Origin: Paracoccaceae bacterium | Lineage (GTDB): Bacteria > Pseudomonadota > Alphaproteobacteria > Rhodobacterales > Rhodobacteraceae | NCBI GenBank assembly: GCA_018607905.1 | Contig: JABBAP010000017.1 | Span: 7,891 to 68,433, forward strand | Direction of reading: 5' to 3' | Length of the DNA stretch: 60,543 bases | Part shown: positions 44,887 to 54,828 of the stretch, piece after piece | Position numbering within the stretch: position 1 is the stretch's first letter | Layout of the letters: each line of letters begins with the position of its first letter | Position numbers and translations under genes: made by a program | Notes under the pieces: generated by a model | What the model saw: only the letters and a program-made list of their open reading frames with translations | What the model was told of the DNA's origin: nothing | Database searches by the model: none

Positions 44887-45837
44887 ATGACAAAACCACC
44901 TCTTAACCTCTACCTCGCAGCGCCGCGCGGCTTTTGTGCTGGCGTGGATCGCGCCATCAAAATCGTGGAAATGGCGATTGAGAAATGGGGCGCACCTGTC
45001 TACGTGCGCCACGAAATCGTCCACAATAAATACGTGGTGGATTCATTACGCGATCAAGGCGCGGTCTTCGTCGAAGAACTGTCAGAATGCCCCGATGATC
45101 GCCCCGTCATTTTTTCCGCCCACGGCGTGCCAAAATCCGTTCCCGCCGCCGCATCAGCGCGTGAAATGGTCTTTGTCGATGCCACCTGCCCGCTGGTTTC
45201 CAAAGTCCACATCGAAGCAGAACGCCACCACGCAAACGGCCTGCAAATGGTGATGATCGGCCACGACGGCCACCCCGAAACTGTTGGCACAATGGGCCAA
45301 CTCCCCGACGGCGAAGTCCTGTTGGTTGAGGTCGCCGCCGACGTCGCAAACCTAGCCCCGCGCGATCCAGATAAACTCGCCTACATCACCCAAACCACCC
45401 TGTCCGTGGATGACACCATCGAAATCGTGAACGCGCTGAAATCCCGATTCCCGAAAATCGTCGGCCCCCACAAAGAAGACATCTGCTACGCCACCACCAA
45501 CCGCCAAGAAGCGGTCAAAGCTGTGGCCCCGAAAATCGACGCACTCCTCGTGATCGGCGCACCCAATTCATCCAATTCCAAACGGCTGGTCGAGGTCGGC
45601 AAAACTGCGGGCTGTGCCTACTCTCAACTCGTACAACGCGCTGCCGATATTGACTGGCGCTCCCTTGATGGCATCAAATCCATCGGTATCACGGCGGGCG
45701 CCTCTGCCCCAGAAATCCTGATAAACGAGGTCATCGACGCCTTCAAAGACCGCTACGACGTAACCTCCGAAATCGTAGAAACCGCCGTTGAAAACGTCAC
45801 CTTCAAAGTCCCCCGCGTGTTGCGCGAAACCGCTTGA
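44887..45837 (+). CDS. ispH: 4-hydroxy-3-methylbut-2-enyl diphosphate reductase
   Basis: 316 aa. Last enzyme of the MEP isoprenoid pathway. The three cysteines that hold the Fe-S cluster are C17 ([11 protein letters not shown]), C101 ([11 protein letters not shown]) and C200 ([10 protein letters not shown]). Normal length. Its stop overlaps the TTG start of the DUF3429 gene. Confidence 0.97.
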   Translation: MTKPPLNLYLAAPRGFCAGVDRAIKIVEMAIEKWGAPVYVRHEIVHNKYVVDSLRDQGAVFVEELSECPDDRPVIFSAHGVPKSVPAAASAREMVFVDATCPLVSKVHIEAERHHANGLQMVMIGHDGHPETVGTMGQLPDGEVLLVEVAADVANLAPRDPDKLAYITQTTLSVDDTIEIVNALKSRFPKIVGPHKEDICYATTNRQEAVKAVAPKIDALLVIGAPNSSNSKRLVEVGKTAGCAYSQLVQRAADIDWRSLDGIKSIGITAGASAPEILINEVIDAFKDRYDVTSEIVETAVENVTFKVPRVLRETA

Positions 45838-46271
45838 TACGCCTCCCGCCCAGAACCCCAATCGCCCTCACCGCGCTGGGCGTTGCGCCGTTTGTGATCG
45901 GCTCAATCGGCGCGTATACCGACACCGTCCTCACACTATTCCCCTACCGCAGCGTTGAATCCGTCATCCACTACGGCATCATCATCCTGTCGTTCATGAC
46001 AGGCATCCTCTGGGGTTTTGCCTCCAAAGACGACGGAAAATCCTCCTACGCCTACATCACCAGCGTTCTCCCCGCACTCTACGTGTTTTTCTTCGTGGTT
46101 GGCACCGACGCCGACAGGCTCGAAGCCCTGATGTTCGGCTTTGCCATTATCCTGTCCATCGACCTGTCCTTCCAACAAGCCAAACTCGCCCCCAACTGGT
46201 GGATGAGCTTGCGCATCCCAGCCACACTGGTGGTGCTGGCCTCCCTGTACCTGACAAGGATCAGCGTTTAA
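45834..46271 (+). CDS. DUF3429 family membrane protein
   Basis: 145 aa with four or five hydrophobic helices. The [16 protein letters not shown] segment and the C-terminal [11 protein letters not shown] are typical of DUF3429 (TMEM69-like) proteins. Opens with TTG overlapping the ispH stop, so translationally coupled. Function unknown. Confidence 0.8.
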   Translation: MIRLPPRTPIALTALGVAPFVIGSIGAYTDTVLTLFPYRSVESVIHYGIIILSFMTGILWGFASKDDGKSSYAYITSVLPALYVFFFVVGTDADRLEALMFGFAIILSIDLSFQQAKLAPNWWMSLRIPATLVVLASLYLTRISV

Positions 46272-46339
46272 CGCTCCTGACACACAGCTGTCAGTAGGGC
46301 TATGCTACACTCCCCTAAACACACACAGGAATCACCGCC

Positions 46340-46891
46340 ATGGGTATCAAAACCAACAAACTAAACCGCTCTTTTCGCGCCTTCATCGAATCCCAACCGG
46401 TATTCTTTGTCGCCACCACCGCGCCGTCAGGCCGCGTGAACATGTCGCCCAAGGGCCTCGATTCCCTGCGCATCATGTCCGACACAGAAATCCTCTGGCT
46501 CAGCATGTCAGGATCAGGCAATGAAACCGCCGCGCACATCCCCCAACTGGCGCGCATGACTTTGATGTTCTGCTCTTTCAAAGGCGACCCGCTCACCCTT
46601 CGCACCTATGGCGACGCCGAGGTGTTCCACGTCCGCGATCCTAAATGGAACACGCTTATCCAGAACTTCCCAACCTATGGCGGCGCACGAAACCTCTATC
46701 GCCTCAAGATCGACCTCGTCACCACATCTTGCGGCTCTGGCGTCCCCGAAATGGAGGTTACCCGCTCCCGTGCCGAAACAGACCTCGAACCGTGGTACGC
46801 CGCAAAATCCGATGCCGAAATGAACGCCTTTTGGCGCAAGAAAAACCTCACCAGCCTCGATGGCGATCCCACGGGCCTTTTTGAGGACTAA
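46340..46891 (+). CDS. Pyridoxamine 5'-phosphate oxidase-like flavin protein
   Basis: 183 aa, split-barrel FMN/F420-binding family. VFFVATTAPSGRVNMSPKG at the N-terminus and LARMTLMFCSFKGDP in the second strand pair are typical. Not PdxH itself (lacks its C-terminal substrate motif). Substrate unknown. A CTGACA/TGTCAG inverted repeat (46277-46294) lies upstream and may be regulatory. Confidence 0.87.
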   Translation: MGIKTNKLNRSFRAFIESQPVFFVATTAPSGRVNMSPKGLDSLRIMSDTEILWLSMSGSGNETAAHIPQLARMTLMFCSFKGDPLTLRTYGDAEVFHVRDPKWNTLIQNFPTYGGARNLYRLKIDLVTTSCGSGVPEMEVTRSRAETDLEPWYAAKSDAEMNAFWRKKNLTSLDGDPTGLFED

Positions 46892-46950
46892 ACCTTGCAC
46901 CTTCCCTGAAATAGTGTCCCAATACGGCGACATCATTTCAGGACAACACC

Positions 46951-48315
46951 ATGGCAACGCCCTACACTTTCGACACGCTTAAACAACAGGTCACAGACAG
47001 CGAAATCGACACTGTTCTTGTCACCATGGTCGATATGCAGGGCCGCTTGATGGGCAAACGCTTTCACGCCGAAGCCTTTGTTGAGGGCGGGTTTGAAGAA
47101 ACCCACTGCTGCAATTATCTGCTCGCCACTGACCTCGAAATGGCCGCGGTTGAAGGGTACACCAACTATGGTTGGTCATCAGGCTACGGCGATTATGTGA
47201 TGAAACCAGACCTCGCAACCCTGCGCCTTGTCCCTTGGCTCGACGGCACGGCCATGGTGCTTTGCGATATCCTCGATCACCACACCCTAAAACCCATCGC
47301 CCACGCCCCGCGCGAAATGCTCAAAGCGCAAATCGCACGATGCGAAGCCCTCGGCCTCTCCCCGATCATGGCGACCGAGCTGGAATTTTTCCTGTTCCAC
47401 GGAACCCACGACGAAATTGCGAAAAACGGCTTTCAAACCCTGCAACCCATCAGCCGCTACAACGAAGATTATTCCATCTTTCAAACCACCAAAGAAGAGC
47501 ACATCATGCGGCCCATCCGCAATCATCTGCGCAAAATGGGTATCCCGATTGAAGGCTCCAAAGGCGAGGCCGAAGCGGGCCAAGAGGAGTTGAACATCCG
47601 CTACGCAGACGCGCTCGCCTGCGCCGACAATCACACAATCGCCAAACACGCAGTCAAAGAAATTGCACATCAGCACGGCTACGCCGCCAGCTTTTTGCCC
47701 AAATGGCACGCAGATCGCGTCGGCTCTGCATCCCACGTCCATCAATCCCTGTGGAAAGACGGTGAAAACGCATTCCACGGGCCAAGCTACCAATTCGGAA
47801 AATCCAAACTGATGGATCACTACATGGCGGGCTTAATCGCCTACGCGCCCGATTACACCTATTTCATGGCGCCCTACATCAACAGCTACAAACGCTTTGC
47901 CAAAGGCACCTTCGCGCCCACCCAAACAGTCTGGTCGGTCGACAATCGCACCGCCGCGTTTCGCCTGTGCGGCGAAGCCAGCAAAGCCGTGCGCGTTGAG
48001 TGCCGCATTCCAGGGGCCGACATGAACCCTTACCTCGCACAGGCCGCCATGCTCGCCGCGGGCCTTGCCGGGGTTGAACAGAAACTCGCCCTCCCCGAAC
48101 CCTTCAAAGGCGACGCCTACGCCGACGAGTCGCAAACCCACATTCCCCGCACGCTGCGCGATGCCCGCGACGCGCTGATCGGCTCTGAAATGTTGCGAAC
48201 CGCCCTTGGCGGCGATGTCATCACCCACTACGCCCGCGCCGCAGAATGGGAAATCGAGGAGTTCAACCGCATCGTCACCGACTATGAAATCGCACGCGGA
48301 TTCGAACGCGCTTAA
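46951..48315 (+). CDS. Glutamine synthetase family gamma-glutamyl ligase
   Basis: 454 aa. Has the GS beta-grasp and catalytic domains: MATELEFFLF (metal-binding Glu pair), GEAEAGQEELNIRY, GSASHVHQSLW and the RVECRIPGADMNPYL Arg region. Belongs to the group that includes gamma-glutamylpolyamine or gamma-glutamylmethylamide synthetases, not GlnA: it is shorter in the N-terminal part and lacks the adenylylation-site tyrosine loop in recognisable form. Followed by a LysE-type exporter. Confidence 0.88.
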   Translation: MATPYTFDTLKQQVTDSEIDTVLVTMVDMQGRLMGKRFHAEAFVEGGFEETHCCNYLLATDLEMAAVEGYTNYGWSSGYGDYVMKPDLATLRLVPWLDGTAMVLCDILDHHTLKPIAHAPREMLKAQIARCEALGLSPIMATELEFFLFHGTHDEIAKNGFQTLQPISRYNEDYSIFQTTKEEHIMRPIRNHLRKMGIPIEGSKGEAEAGQEELNIRYADALACADNHTIAKHAVKEIAHQHGYAASFLPKWHADRVGSASHVHQSLWKDGENAFHGPSYQFGKSKLMDHYMAGLIAYAPDYTYFMAPYINSYKRFAKGTFAPTQTVWSVDNRTAAFRLCGEASKAVRVECRIPGADMNPYLAQAAMLAAGLAGVEQKLALPEPFKGDAYADESQTHIPRTLRDARDALIGSEMLRTALGGDVITHYARAAEWEIEEFNRIVTDYEIARGFERA

Positions 48316-48375
48316 TTGCACATTTGCGCCAATCCAAGGTTGCCCCCACCCGCAGTTTTCTGACATCCTCGCCCC

Positions 48376-48990
48376 ATGATATCAGCACAATTCCTCATCA
48401 CCGCGCTCGTCGTGGTCCTGATCCCCGGAACAGGCGTTATTTACACGCTCGCAATGGGCCTCGGCCAAGGGCGCCGCGCCGCACTTTGGGCAGCACTTGG
48501 CTGCACCTTTGGCATCGTCCCGCACCTCGCCGCCGCCACCCTCGGCCTCGCAGCACTGTTGCATTCCTCCGCGCTCCTGTTCCAAGTCGTGAAATTCGCG
48601 GGCGTCGCATACCTGCTGTACCTCGCGTACCAAGCCCTGCGCCAAGGCGGCACCCTCAACGTCACCCCTGATCGCACAACCACATCAGGCCCGAAAATCG
48701 CCATGCGCGGCGCGCTCATCAACATCCTGAACCCCAAACTCTCGGTGTTTTTCCTCGCTCTGCTGCCGCCATTCCTGTCGGGCAACGCCGCCACCGCAAC
48801 GCCTGAAATGGCACTGCTCGGCGCGATTTTCATGGCCCTCACCTTCGCCGTTTTCGTCCTTTACGGCCTATTTGCCGCCACCGCCCGCACATGGCTCCTC
48901 GGCTCTGAAACCGCGATGGCTTGGATGTCGCGCAGCTTCGCCGTTATCTTCGCCGCCCTCGCGGCCCGCCTCGCATTGGAACGCGCATGA
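48376..48990 (+). CDS. LysE/RhtB family exporter
   Basis: 204 aa, about six helices. VVVLIPGTGVIYTLAMGLGQGRRAALWAALG is the N-terminal region of the family (residues 13-43, LysE-type PGP position altered to PGTG). Likely amino-acid or homoserine-lactone type export. Its stop shares ATGA with the next methyltransferase, first in a chain of four overlapping genes. Confidence 0.88.
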   Translation: MISAQFLITALVVVLIPGTGVIYTLAMGLGQGRRAALWAALGCTFGIVPHLAAATLGLAALLHSSALLFQVVKFAGVAYLLYLAYQALRQGGTLNVTPDRTTTSGPKIAMRGALINILNPKLSVFFLALLPPFLSGNAATATPEMALLGAIFMALTFAVFVLYGLFAATARTWLLGSETAMAWMSRSFAVIFAALAARLALERA

Positions 48991-49577
48991 CCGATAAAGA
49001 AACCATCGATGTCTACAACGCCAAGGCGCAAGATTACATCGACCTTGTCACAACCGACAAACCGACCCGCCATCTGCAAGCCTTCATTGACGCGCTGCCG
49101 ACAGGTGGCCATGCGCTCGATCTTGGCTGTGGTCCGGGCAATTCCGCCGCAATGATGCAGGCCGCAGGTCTGATCGCCACCGCAATCGATCCCAGCCCCA
49201 AAATGGTCGAACTGGGCCGCGCGAAATTCGGCATCGAGATCAAACTCGGCACCTTTGAAGACGTAACGCAAACCGCGATTTACGATGGCATCTGGGCCAG
49301 CTTTTCAATGCTGCACGCCCCCCGCGTCGATGTCCCCCGTTACCTAAAAGCCATCCACACCGCCCTAAAACCAAATGGCACCTTCGTGATCGGCGTCAAA
49401 ACAGGCAACGGCGAGGAACGCGACGCGATCGGCCGCCGCTACACCTATTTCGAAGAAACCGAACTCGACACGTTGTTGCGCGACGCAGGGTTCACCCCAA
49501 CCAACACACACACAGGGTCCGAAGCTGGCCTCGCAGGCACTATCGATCCCTTCATCATCGTGACCGCCCATGCCTGA
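48987..49577 (+). CDS. Class I SAM-dependent methyltransferase
   Basis: 196 aa. SAM-binding motif I is [15 protein letters not shown], followed by the acidic loop [11 protein letters not shown]. Small-molecule (Methyltransf_11/25-like) type; substrate unknown. Starts in the LysE-type stop codon (ATGA) and overlaps rnhA by 8 nt. Confidence 0.9.
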   Translation: MTDKETIDVYNAKAQDYIDLVTTDKPTRHLQAFIDALPTGGHALDLGCGPGNSAAMMQAAGLIATAIDPSPKMVELGRAKFGIEIKLGTFEDVTQTAIYDGIWASFSMLHAPRVDVPRYLKAIHTALKPNGTFVIGVKTGNGEERDAIGRRYTYFEETELDTLLRDAGFTPTNTHTGSEAGLAGTIDPFIIVTAHA

Positions 49578-50025
49578 ACTTTTCGCCTACACAGACGGCG
49601 CCTGTTCTGGAAACCCTGGCCCCGGTGGCTGGGGCGCACTGCTGATCGCGCGCGAAGGTGAAACAACCCTCAAAACCCGCGAATTGTGCGGCGGCGAGCC
49701 AGATACAACCAACAATCGCATGGAATTATTCGCCGCGATCAACGCCCTCAACGCGCTTGAAAAACCCAGCACCATCACCGTGATCACCGACAGCGTTTAC
49801 GTCAAAGACGGCATCACAAAATGGATATTTGGCTGGAAATCACGCGGCTGGAAAACTGCCGCCAAAAAGCCCGTCAAAAACGAGGAACTTTGGAAAGACC
49901 TCGATGCGGCAACACAGCGCCACACGGTCACGTGGAAATGGATCAAAGGTCACGCAGGTCACGCCGAAAACGAAAAAGCAGACGAGCTGGCCCGCGCTGG
50001 CATGGAACCGTTTAAAAAGAAATGA
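49570..50025 (+). CDS. rnhA: Ribonuclease HI
   Basis: 151 aa. Cleaves RNA in RNA-DNA hybrids. Catalytic carboxylates D9 ([16 protein letters not shown]), E52 (RMELFAAI) and D74 (VITDSVYV), plus the C-terminal Asp in [10 protein letters not shown]. Overlaps the upstream methyltransferase by 8 nt and the downstream membrane gene by 4. Confidence 0.97.
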   Translation: MPELFAYTDGACSGNPGPGGWGALLIAREGETTLKTRELCGGEPDTTNNRMELFAAINALNALEKPSTITVITDSVYVKDGITKWIFGWKSRGWKTAAKKPVKNEELWKDLDAATQRHTVTWKWIKGHAGHAENEKADELARAGMEPFKKK

Positions 50026-50645
50026 CCGCCCTTTCCTTCCTCGACTACGCCTCAGTTTTCATCTTCGCCCTTACGGGTGCGCTCACCGCCAGCCGCGCCC
50101 AGCTTGATGTGATCGGCTTTGCCTTCCTCGCCAATCTCACGGCCGTAGGCGGCGGCACGATCCGCGATTTGCTGTTGGATCGAAACCCCATTTTCTGGAT
50201 CGACGCGCCCAGCTACATCGTTATCGCAACAATCGCTGCTGCACTGGTTTTCCTCACCGCGCACCTCTTTGAAAGCCGTCAACGCGTGCTCCTTTGGCTC
50301 GATGCGCTTGCCCTTTCGGTGGCGGTCGCTGCAGGCGCTGGTGTCGCACTCTCACTCGGCCATTCCCCAATTATCGTGGCGCTCATGGGGGCGGTCACAG
50401 GAACACTCGGTGGCCTGATGCGTGACGTGGTCGCGAACGAAGTCCCGCTCGCGCTCAAACAAGGTGAACTTTACGTCACCGCCGCCTTCGCAGGGGCAAT
50501 CGCCGCGCTGATCACCACACAAATCACCTCAAATTCACTCGCCGCACTGGCTGCCTGCACCGCGGTCACGCTCATTCTGCGTGCGGGTTCAATCGCCTTT
50601 GGCTGGCGGCTCCCCGTCTACAAAAGCCGCCCACCGCAAGAATAG
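50022..50645 (+). CDS. Trimeric intracellular cation (TRIC)-type channel, UPF0126
   Basis: 207 aa, about six or seven helices in two repeats of the bacterial TRIC/UPF0126 family: [33 protein letters not shown] and [14 protein letters not shown] (glycine-rich kinked helices lining the pore). Potassium/cation permeation by family. ATG within rnhA stop. Confidence 0.9.
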   Translation: MTALSFLDYASVFIFALTGALTASRAQLDVIGFAFLANLTAVGGGTIRDLLLDRNPIFWIDAPSYIVIATIAAALVFLTAHLFESRQRVLLWLDALALSVAVAAGAGVALSLGHSPIIVALMGAVTGTLGGLMRDVVANEVPLALKQGELYVTAAFAGAIAALITTQITSNSLAALAACTAVTLILRAGSIAFGWRLPVYKSRPPQE

Positions 50646-50849
50646 AAAGGGGCTTTCCGCCCCTCGCAGCACGCTGCTCACCCCGAAAGTATTGGCGCGA
50701 AAAAGAATGCGCCCCGTCTCTGTCCTTGACATGAAACGAGGCGACTTCTTCTTCGACGGCCAACGGCGCTCCCGCCTGTACCGCGCTTTTTAGTAAAACT
50801 GGATATGGTTTCTTTTTCGTTAAAATACTTCCGCCGGAGGCATTTTAGT
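50646..50849. other. Convergent intergenic region between TRIC gene and fmt
   Basis: Contains a hairpin AGGGGC/GCCCCT (50648-50664) just after the TRIC stop, without a T-tract; a short frame of 28 codons from ATG 50707 (ending LYRAF) that may be a remnant or chance; and the intergenic motif at 50809-50843. No gene supported. Confidence 0.5.
50809..50843 (-). repeat. Conserved intergenic motif downstream of fmt
   Basis: Reading leftward right after the fmt stop: ATGCCTCCGGCGGAAGTATT then TTAACGAAAAAGAAACC. Same layout as the copy after DUF1491 (31904-31870). Confidence 0.5.
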
Positions 50850-51770
50850 TTAAGGCGCTGCCCCACCCAGTCGCGCGCCAGTCAAAACGGGAAACCCCTG
50901 CAAAAACGCAGCTGTTTCCATCGCGCCTTTGCCAGCGCGTTGCAACCGAACCAAATCAACCGAACCGCCCCCGCAGGCTACCCGAAGCGCATCGTTCAAC
51001 ACGACCCCAGCATCACCAGCACCATCCGCAACAACCGACATCAGCACCTTCACGCGCTGCCCATCAATCATCGTCCAAGCGCCCGGAAACGGCGATAGCC
51101 CCCGAATATGGCGATCCACTTCAGCAGCCGAGCGAGACCAATCAATCTCCGCCTCGGCCTTTTCGATTTTCGCAGCATACACCACTCCATCACCAGCCTG
51201 CGCAACTGCATCAGCCGAAACGCCATCCGCCAACACATCCAAAATCGCATCGCGCCCCAACAGGCTCAGCCGATCATGCAGTACGGCCGTCGTATCGCGC
51301 GCCAAAATATCTGTGCGCACAGTTTCCAGCACAGGCCCCGTATCAAGCCCCGCTTCCATCTGCATCACGCAAACACCCGTCTCGCGATCCCCCGCCATAA
51401 TCGCGCGGTGAATAGGCGCAGCACCGCGCCATCGCGGCAGCAAACTCGCATGGATGTTCAAACACCCCTTCACGGGCGCATCCAACATATCTTGGGGCAG
51501 GATTAACCCGTAAGCGACCACAACACCAACATCCGCGCCCAGCGCAGCAAAGGCCGCGCGGTCCGTCGCATCTTTGAAATTCACAGGGTATCGGACATCC
51601 AAACCCAACTTTTCAGCCGCCACCTGAACTGCAGATGGTCGATCCTTTTTGCCCCGTCCCGCAGGGCGCGGCGGCTGGCAATATACCGCGCAAACCTCAT
51701 GGCCCGCCGCAACGATGCCTTCCAGAATCGGAACCGAAAAGTCAGGCGTGCCCATGAACACAACCTTCAT
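50850..51770 (-). CDS. fmt: Methionyl-tRNA formyltransferase
   Basis: 306 aa. Formylates initiator Met-t[16 protein letters not shown] at the N-terminus, the formyl-folate site [20 protein letters not shown] and a C-terminal OB-fold (about 210-300). Normal length. Start overlaps the stop of the degenerate def-like gene (ATGA), completing the def cluster. Confidence 0.97.
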   Translation of the reverse strand: MKVVFMGTPDFSVPILEGIVAAGHEVCAVYCQPPRPAGRGKKDRPSAVQVAAEKLGLDVRYPVNFKDATDRAAFAALGADVGVVVAYGLILPQDMLDAPVKGCLNIHASLLPRWRGAAPIHRAIMAGDRETGVCVMQMEAGLDTGPVLETVRTDILARDTTAVLHDRLSLLGRDAILDVLADGVSADAVAQAGDGVVYAAKIEKAEAEIDWSRSAAEVDRHIRGLSPFPGAWTMIDGQRVKVLMSVVADGAGDAGVVLNDALRVACGGGSVDLVRLQRAGKGAMETAAFLQGFPVLTGARLGGAAP

Positions 51771-52282
51771 GATTTGCGCGCCTTTTTCTGTGCTTTTTTC
51801 TGTGCCTTCGCGATCAACATTTTGCGTTTCACCGCTGACAGATTGTCGAAATACATCTTACCATTTAGATGATCGATCTGGTGCTGCACCGACGTGGCCC
51901 ACAACCCAACCAAATCCTTGCTCACCTTCGCGCCAGTTTCATCCAAATAGGTCACCGTCACACCGCGCGGTCGTCCAAACTTGGCCGAAACACCCGGCAA
52001 ATTAGGCGAGGCTTCGGTGTGCTCGCGAAACTTCAAGCTCGCGTCAGTAATTTCAGGGTTGGCCATGCGGATCGGCTCATCACCCGCCTCGCTCGCATCG
52101 ACCACAGCAATACGCTGCATCACCCCGATCTGGCACGCTGCCATGCCCACACCCGGCATCGCATACATCGTTTCCAGCAGGTCGTCCCAAACAGTGCGAA
52201 CGCCGTCATCCACGGCCACCACAGGCGCGCAAACCGTGCGCAACCGCGCATCAGGCCAGGGTACAAACGGGCGAATGGTCAT
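51767..52282 (-). CDS. Peptide deformylase-like protein lacking catalytic residues
   Basis: 171 aa with the deformylase fold pattern, but motif 1 is GVGMAACQ (44-51), motif 2 has lost the metal-binding Cys (EASPNLP, Ser92 at the Cys position), and motif 3 is HQIDH (134-138) with Gln instead of the catalytic Glu. It is therefore probably not an active deformylase. The C-terminus is a basic Lys/Ala tail. Translated as part of def-(this)-fmt with ATGA overlaps on both sides. May have acquired a regulatory or ribosome-binding role. Confidence 0.85.
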   Translation of the reverse strand: MTIRPFVPWPDARLRTVCAPVVAVDDGVRTVWDDLLETMYAMPGVGMAACQIGVMQRIAVVDASEAGDEPIRMANPEITDASLKFREHTEASPNLPGVSAKFGRPRGVTVTYLDETGAKVSKDLVGLWATSVQHQIDHLNGKMYFDNLSAVKRKMLIAKAQKKAQKKARKS

Positions 52283-52797
52283 TCCCGCGCCCGTTCTTTT
52301 TTCACCTTCATCATCTTTTTAGTAATCATCGTGCGCTTCAATCCGCTGAGGTAATCAATGAACAATTTACCGTTCAGATGATCCAATTCATGCTGCGCAC
52401 AGGTCGCCCACAACTCATCAAACTCACGTTCTTGCTGCGCGCCATCAATGTCCAAAAACTGCATCACCGCACTCGCAGGCCGTTCTACATCTTCGTACAT
52501 TTCGGGCAGGGACAGGCAGCCTTCGTTGTAAACATTCTTCTCGTCAGAGGTCCAAACCAGCGTCGGGTTGATCAGCACCAACGGCTCTGGCTCTTCCTCT
52601 TTCATGGTGCAATCCATCACGAAAATACGCTGCAACACGCCCACTTGGGGTGCGGCCAAACCCACACCGGGGGCATCGTACATCGTTTCCAACATATCAC
52701 GCGCCAAGGCCTGAACCTCGGGCGTCACACCATCCACTGGAGCACACTTCTTTTTCAGCAGCGCGTCGGGGTGCAATAATATTTCTTTCACAGACAT
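52279..52797 (-). CDS. def: Peptide deformylase (active form)
   Basis: 172 aa. Removes the N-formyl group from nascent proteins. All three motifs intact: GVGLAAPQ (44-51), EGCLSLPE (Cys94) and HELDH (136-140). Start set at ATG 52797; the frame extends upstream without conserved sequence. First gene of the leftward def cluster. Confidence 0.96.
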   Translation of the reverse strand: MSVKEILLHPDALLKKKCAPVDGVTPEVQALARDMLETMYDAPGVGLAAPQVGVLQRIFVMDCTMKEEEPEPLVLINPTLVWTSDEKNVYNEGCLSLPEMYEDVERPASAVMQFLDIDGAQQEREFDELWATCAQHELDHLNGKLFIDYLSGLKRTMITKKMMKVKKERARE

Positions 52798-52907
52798 ACC
52801 GCCATTTAGGCCAATCGCGCGGCCTTCGCAAGATGCCCAAAAACCGCTTGCACCCGCGCCCCTAACCCGTAGCATTCCCACAAATCAAAAACACGGGAAC
52901 ACACGCC

Positions 52908-54080
52908 ATGAGCTTTGACGACATCATCGATCGCCGCGGAACACGAAGCGCGAAATGGGACGCAATGGAACCGCTTTACGGCGTGTCGCCCGACGATGGT
53001 TTGGCCATGTGGGTCGCCGATATGGATTTCCGCTCCCCTGATTGCATCCTCAAAGCCGCCCAAGACCTCACCGATCACGGTGTCTTTGGCTATCGCTCTG
53101 ATTACGACGATTACAAAGGCGCAATCATCTGGTGGATGCAAAACCGCCACGGCTGGACAGTGAAGCCCGAGGAAATTTTCACCACCTACGGCCTCGTGAA
53201 TGCGGTTGGCATGTGCTTGCAAACCTACACCCAACCAGACGACGAAATCGTGCTGTTCACTCCCGTCTATCACGCCTTTGCCAAAGTCATCAAAAACGCG
53301 GGCCGCAAAGTCAAAGAATGCGAACTTGTGCAAACCGACGGCACCTACCACATGGATTTCGCCGCCTATGATGCGCAAATGACAGGCGCTGAAACGATGC
53401 TCATTCTGTGTTCTCCGCACAACCCGAGCGGCCGTCTTTGGTCTGTCCAAGAACTCCAAGACCTCGCGGCCTTCGCAAAACGCCATGACCTGTTGATCGT
53501 CTCGGACGAAATCCACCACGATCTGATTTTCCCAGGTGAAAAACACAATCCAATGCCAAACGCCGCGCCTGAATGCCTTGATCGTTTGATCATGCTGACC
53601 GCGCCGTCCAAAACCTTCAATATCGCAGGCAACCATGATGGCAACGTCATCATCCACGATGAAAAACTGCGCGCGAAATTCAGCGCAACCATGATGGCAC
53701 TTGGCGTCTCCTCCACCCTTTACGGCACTGCGATGACAGCCGCTGCCTACTCCCCCGAAGGGGCCGCATGGGTCGATGAACTCGTCGCCTACATCGCCGA
53801 AAACGCCCGCATCTTTGACGAAGGCATCAACGCAATTCCGGGGCTCAAATCCATGCCAATGCAGGGCACCTACCTCGCGTGGGTCGATTTCTCTGACACA
53901 GGGATGCCGATGAACGAAGTCCTTGATCGTGTGCGCAAACAAGCCAAGATCGCCCCCAATGACGGCCCTACATTTGGCACAGGCGGCGAACCTTTCTTGC
54001 GCTTTAACCTCGGCACACCGCGCGCAAACATCGAAAAGGCGGTTTCCCGCCTTCAATCCGCATTTGCTGATTTGCAATAA
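52908..54080 (+). CDS. PatB/MalY-type PLP-dependent C-S lyase/aminotransferase
   Basis: 390 aa fold-type I PLP enzyme. N-terminal WDAMEPLYGVSPDDGLAMWVADMDF is diagnostic for the PatB/MalY (cystathionine beta-lyase) group; PLP lysine in APSKTFNIAG; CSPHNPSGR and a C-terminal RFNLGTPRANIEKA Arg region. Likely converts cystathionine or cysteine conjugates to homocysteine/thiol, pyruvate and ammonia. Divergent from def. Confidence 0.92.
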   Translation: MSFDDIIDRRGTRSAKWDAMEPLYGVSPDDGLAMWVADMDFRSPDCILKAAQDLTDHGVFGYRSDYDDYKGAIIWWMQNRHGWTVKPEEIFTTYGLVNAVGMCLQTYTQPDDEIVLFTPVYHAFAKVIKNAGRKVKECELVQTDGTYHMDFAAYDAQMTGAETMLILCSPHNPSGRLWSVQELQDLAAFAKRHDLLIVSDEIHHDLIFPGEKHNPMPNAAPECLDRLIMLTAPSKTFNIAGNHDGNVIIHDEKLRAKFSATMMALGVSSTLYGTAMTAAAYSPEGAAWVDELVAYIAENARIFDEGINAIPGLKSMPMQGTYLAWVDFSDTGMPMNEVLDRVRKQAKIAPNDGPTFGTGGEPFLRFNLGTPRANIEKAVSRLQSAFADLQ

Positions 54081-54136
54081 CGATTCAATCAGGCATAGGG
54101 TGGCGCACAACACGTCAGCCTAAGAGTATCTAAAGA

Positions 54137-54676
54137 ATGATCCGCGCTCTCCGCCTCCTCTCCCGTATTTTCTTGATCGGAGCGGCGGCGCTGATCATTT
54201 TCTTTTTGGTGACGGATCGCAACGATCCCCCACCCCAAATCCAAACGTCCATTGATGGCGAAATCGATCACATTTTAATCGAAAAAACCGCCCGCAAACT
54301 CACGCTGTTCCAAAACGGCCAGCCCGTGCGCGTGTATTCCGTTGCGCTTGGTTTCGCCCCCACAGGTGATAAAATCCGCGAAGGCGACGGTAAAACACCC
54401 GAAGGCATCTATAAAATCAACCGCCGCAATCCCCAAAGCGCGTTCACCCTCTCGCTCGGCATCAACTACCCGCTGCCCTCCGATCTGAAACGCGCACGCG
54501 ACGGCGGCTATTCCGCAGGCGGCGATATCTTCATCCACGGCCAGCCCAACAAACTGCCAGACACCCAAAAATACGCAGGCGATTGGACAGCAGGGTGCAT
54601 CGCGCTCACCAACCCCGAAATTCGCGAAATCTGGGCTGTTACCCCCATCGGAACCACGGTAGAGATCAAGGCCTAG
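54137..54676 (+). CDS. L,D-transpeptidase (YkuD family)
   Basis: 179 aa. N-terminal membrane anchor (LLSRIFLIGAAALIIFFLV, about 8-26), then the YkuD domain with H134 (FIHGQPN) and nucleophile C154 (TAGCIALTN). Acts in the periplasm, forming 3-3 peptidoglycan cross-links or anchoring proteins. Lacks a LysM domain. Monocistronic. Confidence 0.93.
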   Translation: MIRALRLLSRIFLIGAAALIIFFLVTDRNDPPPQIQTSIDGEIDHILIEKTARKLTLFQNGQPVRVYSVALGFAPTGDKIREGDGKTPEGIYKINRRNPQSAFTLSLGINYPLPSDLKRARDGGYSAGGDIFIHGQPNKLPDTQKYAGDWTAGCIALTNPEIREIWAVTPIGTTVEIKA

Positions 54677-54682
54677 CCCACC

Positions 54683-54708
54683 CTTCTTCTGGCCCTAAAT
54701 ATCCAAAT
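54683..54708 (+). repeat. Conserved intergenic motif, copy A
   Basis: CTTCTTCTGGCCCTAAATAT plus six more bases; identical over 26 nt to the copy at 56722-56747, and similar to the motif after priA in the opposite sense. Confidence 0.7.
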
Positions 54709-54828
54709 TCCCGTGTCGCGTCACGTCACCGGCCCAAAAATGCCGCAGCGCAGCACTTGCAGCGACCCACGCAATATTCTACCACCCCAACAGCACAAAA
54801 CGTAACATCATAACCCTAAGGGATTCCC

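Noticed and set aside
50707-50793. 28-codon frame ending LYRAF
   Set aside because: No ribosome-binding site and no recognisable family; kept only as a note in the intergenic entry.
52806-54113. 435-codon frame opposite the PatB-type gene
   Set aside because: Antisense shadow of a recognised enzyme; also overlaps the def promoter region.
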